A stretch of 64,000 nt of DNA from Tolypothrix tenuis PCC 7101 (GTDB lineage Bacteria; Cyanobacteriota; Cyanobacteriia; Cyanobacteriales; Nostocaceae), in assembly GCF_002368295.1 (NCBI RefSeq), contig NZ_AP018248.1, positions 2,725,977-2,789,976 on the forward strand, in the 5' to 3' direction. Numbering within the stretch: the stretch's first letter is position 1; each line of letters starts with the position of its first letter. The notes under the pieces are model-generated. The model worked only from the letters and a program-made list of their open reading frames with translations, had not been told where the DNA came from and did no database searches. Shown one piece after another: positions 1 through 9,300 of the stretch. The position numbers were made by a program, and so were the translations under genes.

Positions 1-434
1 ACTTGGTAAAAACCTGGCATTTCTGCGGTTTCTCCCCCCAGCAAAGCACAACCAGCTTGCTGACACCCAGCCGCAATTCCTGCAACCACCTCAGTTAACT
101 GCTCTTTATCCAACTTACCTGTTGCCAGATAATCTAAAAAAAACAGTGGTTCGGCTCCAGATGTGAGCACATCATTAACGCACATCGCCACCAAATCAAT
201 ACCTACGGTATCGTGGCGATTGAGAACTTGAGCAATTTTGAGCTTTGTCCCGACACCATCTGTTCCAGAGACTAATACTGGTTCCTTAAAACCCCCTGGA
301 AGCTGAAAACAACCACCAAAACCACCCAGTCCACCAAGTACTTCTTTTCTAAAAGTACTGTGAACCAAATTGCGAATTTTATCTACAAAGGCTCGCCCAG
401 CCTCAACATCTACCCCAGCGTCCCGATAATCCAT
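1..434 (-). CDS. purM: Phosphoribosylformylglycinamidine cyclo-ligase, N-terminal part (cut by window edge)
   Basis: Minus-strand reading from the ATG at 434 gives MDYRDAGVDVEAGRAF, then the PurM pattern: a conserved SGTDGVGTK nucleotide-binding stretch, a GIDLVAMCVND segment and ALLGGETAEMPG near the cut end. PurM makes AIR from FGAM with ATP (purine step 5, cytosol). About 144 residues are visible; the C-terminal part lies outside the window. It follows acnB on the same strand after about 100 bp, so co-transcription is possible. purN, another purine gene, is 11 kb away and not in the same operon. Seen: motifs. Inferred: completeness of the gene beyond the edge. Confidence 0.93.
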   Translation of the reverse strand, partial: MDYRDAGVDVEAGRAFVDKIRNLVHSTFRKEVLGGLGGFGGCFQLPGGFKEPVLVSGTDGVGTKLKIAQVLNRHDTVGIDLVAMCVNDVLTSGAEPLFFLDYLATGKLDKEQLTEVVAGIAAGCQQAGCALLGGETAEMPGFYQ

Positions 435-536
435 TCCTGACTGCTTCCTGACGGCACTGTTTTCAATTCACTCTAGTTAAGTAGAGTCAAGCTTTAACAA
501 CCTTTAGGTGAGTCATTAAGACTCACCCAAGTTAAA

Positions 537-3167
537 CTATACCAACAAAGCCTGCTGTTCTATAGAAATCACGCGCCCTTCGTCCTCAAAACCGACAATT
601 TGATCGAAGTTCAAATACCGATATAAATTCTCAGCGAAAGGATGAATTTTATTCGCCACAATATCCAAGTATTCTTGTACTGTGGGAATGCGTCCTAATA
701 ATGCACAAACTGCGGCTAATTCGGCGGAACCTAAATACACTCTTGCACCTTTACCCATGCGGTTATTAAAGTTGCGGGTAGAGGTAGAAAATACAGTTGT
801 GCCATCAGCAACTCGCGCTTGGTTACCCATACATAAACTGCATCCTGGCATTTCTGTTCTTGCACCCGCCGCACCAAATACGCTATATACACCTTCTTCT
901 TTTAATTGGTGTTCGTCCATGCGGGTTGGCGGTGCTATCCACAGGCGTGTTTTTACTTCACCTGCGCCTTCTAAAACTTTAGCTGTTGCCCGATAATGAC
1001 CGATATTTGTCATACAAGAACCAACAAATACTTCTTGTACTGGATCGTTAGCAACTTCCGATAATAATTTCACATTATCGGGGTCATTGGGAGCGGCAAC
1101 AATTGGTTCTTTGATTTCGTTCAAATCAATTTCAATGATTTCGGCATATTCTGCATCTGCATCAGCTTCCAGTAATACAGGATTGGCTAACCATTCTTCC
1201 ATTTTGGCGATGCGACGGAGCAAAGTACGCTCATCATGGTAGCCTCTGGCTATCATGTTTTTTAACAGCGTAATGTTAGAACGCAGATATTCAGCAATTG
1301 TTTCTGGACTTAGCTTAATTGTGCAACCTGCACAGGAACGTTCTGCTGATGCATCTGTTAATTCAAAGGCTTGTTCAACTTTTAAATCTGGCAAGCCTTC
1401 CATTTCTAAAATTCGCCCAGAGAAAATATTTTTCTTGTTCTCTTTCTCTACTGTTAACAATCCTTTTTGAATGGCGACGTAGGGAATAGCGTTAACAATA
1501 TCTCTGAGGGTAATACCAGGTTGTAATTCTCCTTTGAATCTTACCAGAACAGATTCTGGCATATCCAAAGGCATGACACCCAAAGCGGCGGCAAAGGCTA
1601 CTAACCCAGAACCTGCGGGGAAGGAAATACCTAAGGGGAAGCGGGTGTGAGAGTCGCCACCAGTTCCGACGGTATCAGGTAGCAGCATCCGGTTTAACCA
1701 AGAGTGAATGATACCATCACCAGGACGTAAAGCAACGCCACCACGTTGGGCGAAAAAGTCTGGTAAGTCGTGATGGGTTTTGATATCTACTGGTTTGGGA
1801 TAAGCGGCGGTGTGACAGAAACTCTGCATTACCAAATCAGCACTGAAACCAAGACAGGCGAGTTCTTTTAACTCGTCGCGGGTCATGGGGCCTGTGGTAT
1901 CTTGGGAACCAACTGTTGTCATGATGGGTTCGCAAGATGTACTAGGACGCACACCGGGTAATCCGCAAGCTTTCCCTACCATTTTCTGGGCGAGGGTGTA
2001 GCCTTTACCTGTATCTTCCGGTGCTTGGGGACGGATAAATAAGCTGCTGGGTTCTAAACCAAGTGCTTGGCGGGTTTTGTCGGTGAGGGTACGCCCAATT
2101 AATAAAGGAATGCGCCCACCTGCACGAACTTCATCGAGGATGGTATCGGGTTTGAGGTTGAAGGTGGAAATAACTTCGCCGGCTTCGTTGGTGATTTCGC
2201 CTTTGTAGGGATGGATAGTAATTACCATACCTGTTTCTAACTTGGTGACATCGCATTGAATAGGCAAAGCACCAGCATCTTCAGCTGTATTAAAGAAAAT
2301 AGGCGCGATCGCACCACCTAAAATATATCCCCCAGCGCGTTTGTTGGGAACAAAGGGAATATCATTACCCATGTGCCACAATACGGAGTTGATGGCAGAT
2401 TTCCGGGATGAACCTGTACCCACTACATCACCAACATAGGCGACAGGATGTCCTTTTTTCTTTAACTCGGCAATGGTTTTTAAGCTTCCCGGTTGCCGTG
2501 ACTCTAGCATCACTAAGGCGTGTAAGGGAATATCCGGGCGAGTGGTAGCACTTTGGGCGGGGGATAAGTCGTCGGTGTTGGTTTCCCCAGGAACTTTGAA
2601 AACTGTAACGGTAATTGTTTCTGGGAGTTGGGGACGCACAGTAAACCACTCAGCTTCCGCCCAAGAGTCTATGACGCGTTTGGCATAGGGATTGGTTTTG
2701 GATAATTCCAAAACATCATGGAAAGCATCATACACCAACAAAATTTTGCTGAGGGCGTTGGCGGCATAAGCGGCGATGGGTTCCTTTCCTTGTCCCTGCA
2801 TGACTAAAGGAGTTTCAGCAGAGTCTGATACAGATACAGTAGGAGTTTGCAGCAATTCAATTAAAGATTGCACATTATAGCCACCTACCATCGTTCCCAG
2901 TAATTCTACTGCTTGGATGGGTGATATTAAGGGGCTTTTGGTTTCACCTTTGGCAATAGCTGTGAGAAACCCTGCTTTGACATAAGCTGCAGCATCAACT
3001 CCAGGGGGTACGCGATCGCGCAATAAATGCAATAATGTATCTTCTTCACCCTTGGGCGGATTCTTCAGTAATTCGCACAACTCTGAAGTTTGCTTGGCAT
3101 CTAGCGGTAAGGGGGGAATTCCTAATTCAGCTCTTTCTACAACGTGTTGACGATATGATTCCAACAT
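537..3167 (-). CDS. acnB: Aconitate hydratase B (bifunctional aconitase / 2-methylisocitrate dehydratase)
   Basis: TCA-cycle enzyme interconverting citrate and isocitrate with a [4Fe-4S] cluster. Domain order is that of AcnB: N-terminal HEAT-like helical region, swivel domain (GTGSSRKSAINS), then the catalytic domains. Cluster ligands are visible as C718 (GSCMTN) and C776/C779 (PGCSLCMGNQ), the same spacing as in E. coli AcnB. The start was set at the ATG at 3167 (MLESYRQHV, the family N-terminus), with GGAG six bases upstream; a TTG eight codons earlier (3191) is open but gives no homologous residues. Length 876 aa, close to the usual 860-ish. Divergent from the ferredoxin gene; purM follows downstream. 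Confidence 0.97.
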   Translation of the reverse strand: MLESYRQHVVERAELGIPPLPLDAKQTSELCELLKNPPKGEEDTLLHLLRDRVPPGVDAAAYVKAGFLTAIAKGETKSPLISPIQAVELLGTMVGGYNVQSLIELLQTPTVSVSDSAETPLVMQGQGKEPIAAYAANALSKILLVYDAFHDVLELSKTNPYAKRVIDSWAEAEWFTVRPQLPETITVTVFKVPGETNTDDLSPAQSATTRPDIPLHALVMLESRQPGSLKTIAELKKKGHPVAYVGDVVGTGSSRKSAINSVLWHMGNDIPFVPNKRAGGYILGGAIAPIFFNTAEDAGALPIQCDVTKLETGMVITIHPYKGEITNEAGEVISTFNLKPDTILDEVRAGGRIPLLIGRTLTDKTRQALGLEPSSLFIRPQAPEDTGKGYTLAQKMVGKACGLPGVRPSTSCEPIMTTVGSQDTTGPMTRDELKELACLGFSADLVMQSFCHTAAYPKPVDIKTHHDLPDFFAQRGGVALRPGDGIIHSWLNRMLLPDTVGTGGDSHTRFPLGISFPAGSGLVAFAAALGVMPLDMPESVLVRFKGELQPGITLRDIVNAIPYVAIQKGLLTVEKENKKNIFSGRILEMEGLPDLKVEQAFELTDASAERSCAGCTIKLSPETIAEYLRSNITLLKNMIARGYHDERTLLRRIAKMEEWLANPVLLEADADAEYAEIIEIDLNEIKEPIVAAPNDPDNVKLLSEVANDPVQEVFVGSCMTNIGHYRATAKVLEGAGEVKTRLWIAPPTRMDEHQLKEEGVYSVFGAAGARTEMPGCSLCMGNQARVADGTTVFSTSTRNFNNRMGKGARVYLGSAELAAVCALLGRIPTVQEYLDIVANKIHPFAENLYRYLNFDQIVGFEDEGRVISIEQQALLV

Positions 3168-3454
3168 TCTACACTCCAAGATATTAGCCAAAAATGGTTT
3201 TAGTGTTTATAATCACTGCCTATATTTCAAGAGAACTCAAGCTTACAAGTCTTCATTCACGGTATCAACTGGTAATGAGTCTCCCTACTTGAAGTTTTTG
3301 GTCTGGCCAGGACTTATAATTATCACTGTATAGCTACTTCTGCCAATAAATCTATTTGAAAATAATTTTTGGGTTGGCATTTCTCGACTTGGTTGTGTGT
3401 CTATTCATCAGATAAAATATTTCCTTTGTTAGTTAAATTACATTCTTTTTGTAT

Positions 3455-3772
3455 ATGTCCAAAACATACACCGTTGAGATTAACCACCAAGGCAAAATTT
3501 ATACTTTGCAAGTGCCCGAAAACGAAACTATTTTATCAGTTGCTCAATCTTCTGGTTTGGACTTGCCAACTTCTTGTGGTGCAGGTGTTTGCACAACTTG
3601 CGCTGGTCAACTTAGCGAGGGAACTGTAGATCAAACTGATGGTATGGGCGTTAGTCCAGAATTACAAAAACAAGGCTATGTGTTACTTTGTGTAGCCAGA
3701 CCTCTTTCTGATATAAAAGTGGAAACTGAAAAAGAAGATACACTTTATCAGTTGCAATTTGGCAGAGGCTAA
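3455..3772 (+). CDS. Plant-type [2Fe-2S] ferredoxin
   Basis: Soluble one-electron carrier. The 105-aa product from the ATG at 3455 (MSKTYTVEI) has the complete ligand set C41-x4-C46-x2-C49-x29-C79 in the context CGAGVCTTC. A TTG two codons earlier is also in frame but less likely. The sequence resembles the PetF family, yet the acidic face is weaker than in the major photosynthetic ferredoxin and the C-terminus ends QLQFGRG rather than the usual short acidic tail, so a secondary, specialised ferredoxin is possible. Symbol withheld for that reason. It is followed on the same strand by a 60-aa protein after about 120 bp. Confidence 0.93.
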   Translation: MSKTYTVEINHQGKIYTLQVPENETILSVAQSSGLDLPTSCGAGVCTTCAGQLSEGTVDQTDGMGVSPELQKQGYVLLCVARPLSDIKVETEKEDTLYQLQFGRG

Positions 3773-3893
3773 TTAAAGGATAAAATATCAAGGCTAAAGG
3801 ATGAAAATTTGACAGAAATTTATCTTTTAATACTTCATCCTTTATGCTGATATCAGTTATTCTAGAAAGCAATAATAACAAGGATAGGCGAGA

Positions 3894-4076
3894 ATGACTA
3901 CTCATTTTATTACCGCAGAAATTGACCTCCAAGAAACTCCTACAGAGTTAGAGCAAGCAATCGCCGCAGAATTAGAAAAACAGGGTGAACCTTTACGTTG
4001 GGCAATTACCTCTGTGGATACAGAACAGGAAAAGGCTACTGTGGAAGCTGTTGTTACTACAGCAAGTGCAGAATAA
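3894..4076 (+). CDS. Small conserved cyanobacterial protein, unknown function
   Basis: 60 residues starting MTTHFITAEIDL, acidic and helix-prone (ELEQAIAAELEKQGEP), no membrane segment, no cysteines. ATG start. It has a normal codon pattern and an ordered alternating amphipathic sequence (strand-helix-strand look), so it is likely real. I do not recognise a domain with confidence. It is just downstream of the ferredoxin gene and might be co-transcribed. Its stop codon abuts a TAATTCG repeat arm. Confidence 0.65.
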   Translation: MTTHFITAEIDLQETPTELEQAIAAELEKQGEPLRWAITSVDTEQEKATVEAVVTTASAE

Positions 4077-4081
4077 TTACT

Positions 4082-4220
4082 AATTCGTAATTCGTAATTC
4101 GTAATTCACAAACTAGTATAAGACCCTTGATTTCTCAATCGAGAAGTCAAGCACATGGTGATGAATGTTTGAAAATCTGCATGTCTAAAAGCATAGGACA
4201 ATAATTACGAATTACGAATT
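4082..4220. mobile_element. MITE-like element with TAATTCG-repeat arms (139 bp)
   Basis: Arms at 4082-4099 and 4203-4220 are a perfect 18-bp inverted repeat built of the heptamer TAATTCG. Inside, 4119-4129 and 4134-4144 form an 11-bp hairpin (one G-T pair, 4-base loop). The same 18-bp arms bracket a second element at 13825-14027. Classification as a mobile element is inference; no clear target duplication seen. Confidence 0.5.
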
Positions 4221-4239
4221 ATCAATTACCAACTATTTT

Positions 4240-5307
4240 ATGCAACGTCCATATACTGCTATTTTAATTGTACCTACTGGTGTGGGTGCAGCAATTGGGG
4301 GTTATGCCGGGGATGCTTTACCTGTAGCCAGAGTTATATCACAGGTGTGCGATCGCCTCATTACTCACCCCAATGTCCTCAATGGTGCAAGTTTGTACTG
4401 GAATTTACCCAACACTTTATACGTTGAAGGTTACGGATTAGACAAATTTGCTGCGGGAGAATGGGGTTTGCGCCCTGTACATCGAAATAAAATAGGTTTA
4501 CTTTTAGACCAAGGGATAGACCCAGAACTAAGGCTACGACACTTGCAAGCAGCAGATGCAGCCAGAGCCACCCTCGGGTTAAGCTTGACAGATTATGTTG
4601 TCACAGATACGCCATTAAATATAGAATTACGCACATCACCATCGGGGATTAGTTGGGGGACAATTGGTAACCCCGATAGTTTATTAAGAGCAGCAGAAGT
4701 ATTAATTAAACAAGCGGGTGCAGATGCGATCGCAGTAGTAGCCCGTTTCCCCGATGATATAGAAGCGTCAGCAGTGGAAAACTATCGCCAAGGTAAAGGC
4801 GTAGATCCCCTAGCAGGTGCAGAAGCAGTCATTAGCCATTTAATTGTGCGTACTTTTCAAATTCCCTGCGCCCATGCTCCGGCTTTAGCCTCATTCCCAC
4901 CAGATGCGAATTTATCTCCCCGTTCCGCCGCCGAAGAATTAGGCTATACTTTTTTACCGTGCGTACTTGTAGGTTTAAGTCGCGCACCACAATTTATCAT
5001 AGAGAAAGGAACAATCAAATATCTACCAGAAGATATTTGGTCAGAGCAAGTTGATGCTGCAATAATACCAGCAACCGCTTGTGGTAGTAGTGCAATTTTG
5101 CGCCTAAATCAGAAGCAATGCCAAATTATTACTGTCGCAGAAAACCAAACTCAGATCCAAGTTCCTCCAGAACCTTTAGGAATCAAGTCCATACAGGTAA
5201 ACTCATATTTAGAAGCAGTAGGTGTTTTAGCAGCACACAAAGCAGGTGTAGATCCCGCTGCTCTCCGTCCAAAAATAAATTCTCTACAGCAACTTGTTAT
5301 TAGTTAA
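4240..5307 (+). CDS. DUF3326 domain-containing protein
   Basis: 355 residues, matching a cyanobacterial (and plant) family of unknown function (DUF3326) over its whole length. The start is ATG (MQRPYTAILIVPTG). The N-terminus is glycine-rich (TGVGAAIGGYAGDALPVARV), and the conserved core includes PNTLYVEGYGLD and TFLPCVLVGLSRAP. No signal peptide or membrane span; probably cytosolic. The gene stands alone between two repeat tracts. Family identity is from remembered family sequence, the function is unknown. Confidence 0.85.
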   Translation: MQRPYTAILIVPTGVGAAIGGYAGDALPVARVISQVCDRLITHPNVLNGASLYWNLPNTLYVEGYGLDKFAAGEWGLRPVHRNKIGLLLDQGIDPELRLRHLQAADAARATLGLSLTDYVVTDTPLNIELRTSPSGISWGTIGNPDSLLRAAEVLIKQAGADAIAVVARFPDDIEASAVENYRQGKGVDPLAGAEAVISHLIVRTFQIPCAHAPALASFPPDANLSPRSAAEELGYTFLPCVLVGLSRAPQFIIEKGTIKYLPEDIWSEQVDAAIIPATACGSSAILRLNQKQCQIITVAENQTQIQVPPEPLGIKSIQVNSYLEAVGVLAAHKAGVDPAALRPKINSLQQLVIS

Positions 5308-5462
5308 GAGTCAAAAGTCAAGAGTCAAGAGTCAAAAGTCAAAATTAATAAATTATTTTTTCCATAATCCCTATCTAGCCCCCAATCCCCAATCCCCAGT
5401 CCCCAGTCCCCAATCCCCCAATCCCCAATCCCCAATCCCCAATCCCCAGTCCCCAATTCCCC
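5305..5462. repeat. STRR cluster: AGTCAAR heptamers then CCCCAAT/CCCCAGT heptamers
   Basis: 5306-5343 holds repeated AGTCAAG/AGTCAAA units; 5384-5460 holds about eleven CCCCAAT or CCCCAGT units. This heptamer type is the STRR known from heterocystous cyanobacteria. Short reading frames across it (PNPQSP..., GDWGLG...) are artefacts of the 7-base period. Confidence 0.9.
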
Positions 5463-5471
5463 TAAACACCC

Positions 5472-6053
5472 GTGGTTGAACAACAAAAACAAGAACCAGA
5501 AATTCCTTACCTGACACGCATCCAAGTATTGGGAGCGATGGGAGCGACTGCAATTATTTTGTGGATAGTCGCTAAATTGTGGTTGCGCTTTGGTGGCTTT
5601 TCCCTGTTTCCTTGGCGTTGGAATGAAACTGATTTGCTTTTGGGGCTGGGACTAGGATTAATTATTACTCTTGTGAGTGGCTTAACTTATCGCTTTGTGC
5701 CAGCCTACCGTAAAAGCGCAGATTATTATCTAGACTTGGTGCTAAAGCCTTTAGTTTTACCAGATATTATTTGGCTGGGATTGCTACCGGGATTAAGTGA
5801 AGAATTATTATTTCGGGGTGTGATGATTCCCGCTTTAGGCGCGGATCATGTTGCTGTGATTGTATCCAGTCTTTGCTTTGGAGTATTGCATCTGAGTGGT
5901 TCTCAACAATGGCCTTATGTGATTTGGGCAACTATTGTTGGATTAATGCTAGGCTATGGTGCGGTATTGAGTGGCAATTTGCTAGTGCCAATTATTGCCC
6001 ATGTGATAACGAATTTGATTTCTAGTTACTTGTGGAAATTGCGAAAAGTATAA
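5472..6053 (+). CDS. CPBP-family intramembrane glutamic endopeptidase (CAAX protease-like)
   Basis: 193-aa membrane protein with four to five hydrophobic spans. The three catalytic motifs of the Abi/CPBP family are present: E110-E111-x3-R115 (EELLFRG), F136-x3-H140 (FGVLH) and H177-x3-N181 (HVITN). Such enzymes cleave membrane-associated substrates; this one's substrate cannot be told. Start is a GTG at 5472 directly after the STRR tract; no better start lies within the conserved part. The TPR-CHAT gene follows on the same strand after about 250 bp. Confidence 0.85.
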   Translation: MVEQQKQEPEIPYLTRIQVLGAMGATAIILWIVAKLWLRFGGFSLFPWRWNETDLLLGLGLGLIITLVSGLTYRFVPAYRKSADYYLDLVLKPLVLPDIIWLGLLPGLSEELLFRGVMIPALGADHVAVIVSSLCFGVLHLSGSQQWPYVIWATIVGLMLGYGAVLSGNLLVPIIAHVITNLISSYLWKLRKV

Positions 6054-6098
6054 AACCTAAATTGTAAGAAGCTGTTAATATGTTCGCTAAATCTAAAT

Positions 6099-6153
6099 AA
6101 TATGAGCTTAAGCTTTTTGCAAAGTATTTAAGTTTAGCTTAAACTCATTATAT
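6099..6153 (+). terminator. Possible hairpin terminator after the CPBP gene
   Basis: Imperfect inverted repeat, ATGAGcTTAAGC near 6102-6113 against GCTTAAaCTCAT near 6135-6147, followed by an AT-rich stretch. Weak case: the stem is interrupted and the U-run is poor. Confidence 0.3.
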
Positions 6154-6307
6154 TTAATTGCGACAGCTTAAAGTTAAGAAATCAAAGCCTGTATTTATTA
6201 ATAAATGTCACATTTTTAACTACTACTTGCATAAGTTAGGAAGGCAGAGAAATATATCTGTAGAGAAGATAAAACACCTTTGTCACAGATTTATTTAAAC
6301 CTTCCCT

Positions 6308-9300
6308 ATGAATCAACCTCTACAATTTGCTAGAAATAATAGCATATATCGCTTCTCTACAATTACCGCAACCTTGATAATTTTGATAGTTGCGGCTGTG
6401 TCTGGTCAAGCAAAAATTTACAGTGCTGTAGCACAAACACCAAATACGAGTAAAGTAACTCCAGCGCCAAACCGTAAGGCTGAAGCCGATAAGCTTGTAG
6501 AAACAGGAACTAAGCAACTTGATGAACATCAATATGAAGCGGCTTTGCAATCTTTTCAACAAGCACTAACTATTTATAGAGAAATTAAAGACCGTCAAGG
6601 AGAAGGTAAAGCATTACAAGGTTTAGGTAGTGCTTATGTCTTCTCAGATAATAATGATCAAGGGATTGAGTATTCTCAGCAAAGTTTAGCAATTGCCAGA
6701 GAAATTAAAGACCCGGTAATAGAAGGAAAATCTTTAAGTATTTTAGGCGTAGCCTACAAATCGTTAAAAGATTATACCAAATCTCTAGATTACCAACAGC
6801 AAGCGCTAGTCATTGCTAGACAAACTAAAAATGGTGAATTAGAAGCAGATATTTTGCGACGATTTGGTCATATCTACTATAGCCAAGAAAATTACCAAAA
6901 AGCGAATGACTACTATCAGCAAAGTTTTACAGTTGCAGAGCGGATTCATAAACCTGAATTAAAAATTATTGCACTAAACAGTTTGGCAGATAGCTATAAA
7001 TCACTGAATAACTACCAGAAAGCTATTGAATACTATCAGAATAGCTTAGTAGTTGCACAGCAAATTAGCAATGGTTACTTAACAGCTTCTATCCTATTCG
7101 GTTTAGGTGATTGTTATAACTCAATCAAAGATTATCAAAATGCAATCATCTACTATCAGCAATCTATCAAAATTTCTCAAGCAATTAATCGGCGTGATGC
7201 TCAGTTATACACTCTTCGGGCTATAGGTAATATTTACTATAATTATCTCAAGGATTATCAAAAAGCCATTGATTATTATCAGCAAACTTTAGCGATCGCC
7301 AAAGAAATTAAAAATAGTGAATATCAATCTATCAGCCTGCAAGATATTGGTGATGTTTACAACTATAAGCTCAAAGATTACCAGCAAGCAATTAATTATT
7401 ACCAACAAGCATTAGTACCTACGCGAGAGATAAAAAATAAGGATAGGGAATCCAGTATTTTATATAACATTGGCAAAGCTTACCAGGCTTTAAAAAATCA
7501 GCCAAAAGCCCTAGAGTACATTCAACAAAATACCAAACTTAATTTAGAAATAAACCAACTCAATTGTGAATCACGAGATATTTATTCTCTTGGTGCAGCT
7601 TATGCAGAGTTAGAAGAATATACTAAGGCAATTGATTATTATAACCAAGCATTGATAATTGAGCGAAAAAGTAACAAGCGTGATTGTGAGTTAAGTATTC
7701 TAAAATCTCTGGGTGACACCTATAATTCTCTTAAAGATTATCAAAAAGTAATTACTAATGCTCAACAGGCTTTGATAATTGCTAGAGAAATTAAAGACCG
7801 GGGAAGTGAATTTAAAATATTAGCTTACGGTTTGGGGAGGACATATAATTTCCTACAGGAATATGTTAAAGCAGTTGATTATTATCAGCAGAGTGTTGCT
7901 ATAGTTCGTGAACTGAAAAAGCGCGATCAAGAGTCTGATTTATTGAATGATATCGGTAGTATTTACCATTATTCTCTCAAAGATTACCCAAAAGCTATTG
8001 AATACGACCAGCAAGCGCTAGCTGTTGCTCAAGAAATTAAAAATCGACCAGCACAACTCACATCTTTGAGAGGTCTTGGTCTCGCTAATTATAATTTACA
8101 TAAATACCAAAAAGCAATTGAATACTATCAGCAAGCACTAGCTATTGCTCAAGAAATCCCAGATGTCAAAAATCAAGCGCTACTGCTGATAAATTTAGGT
8201 CAGGCTTTTAATAAAGCTCAAGAGGAAGCTAAAGCAATTAATTACTATCAGCAAGCTATTAAAATAGCGAGGGAGAGCAAAGACCGAGATTTAGAAGAAC
8301 GTACCCTAATGCAAGTGGGAGCGGATTATTTTTTACAGGGAAACTTACCTCAAAGCATTGAATACAATCAGCAAGGCCTAGTAATAGCAAGGGAAACTAA
8401 AAATCGTGATGATGAGGGTAAGATTTTAATGCTTTTAGGTAGTGCCTACGGCTACATGGGTAATTTACCAAAGGGACTTGAGCTACTTCAGCAAGCATTA
8501 TCTATTACTAAAGGAACTAAATTTGAAGGTTATGTTTTGGGAAATATTGCTTATATTTATATGGGACAGGGAGATTATCTCAAAGCCATTGACTTGAGTC
8601 AGAAATCCTTAGCAATTGCTAAAGGAGAAAATCCCTCAAAAAATGGACAGATCATTAAAGATCCTGATTTGGAAGGGTTGGCATTATTTGTTTTAGGTAA
8701 TAGTTACTCTATAAAAGAAGATTATCAAAAAGCCATTGAGTTTCTACAACAAAGCTTGGCTATGGTGCGAGAGAGTAAAAACCGTTTTTTAGAATCGCAA
8801 GTTTTGGGTGCTTTAAGTCTTGCATATATAGATCTCCAAGAGTATCCGAAAGCAATTGATGTTGCCAAACAGGGTTTAGCTATTGCTCAAGAAATTAAAA
8901 ATCCAATAGCAGATGTAGTGTCCTCCTTTCCGCTAGGTATTATTTACAATAATTTAGGAGACTATCAACAAGCAATTTCCTTTTACCAAAAAACGCTGAC
9001 CAGTGCTCGCAAAACGCAAAATCATTTAGCTGAAGGTGTTGCGCTGCTAGCGTTAGGCGGTATTTATGATAACCAAGGAAATTCTCAAAAAGCACTTGAA
9101 TTGGTGCAACAAGCAGCAACAGCATTTGAGGAAAGTAAAAGTCCTTTGTTAAAATCTGTGGCGCTAATAAATTTAAGTGGTGTTGATGAAAGCGTAAAAG
9201 ATTATCCAAAAGCTATTACTACAGCCCAAGAAGCATTAACTATTGCAAGGAAGCTAAAAGACCGATCGCTAGAATATAGTGCTTTAAATCAACTTGGTTA

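Noticed and set aside
537..3191. Longer acnB from TTG at 3191
   Set aside because: The ATG at 3167 gives the family N-terminus and has a proper ribosome-binding site.
5325..5553. Minus-strand frames reading GDWGLGIGDWG
   Set aside because: Product of CCCCAAT/CCCCAGT heptamers read in a 7-codon cycle; same at 13.2-13.6, 36.1, 40.1 and 53.4-53.8 kb.
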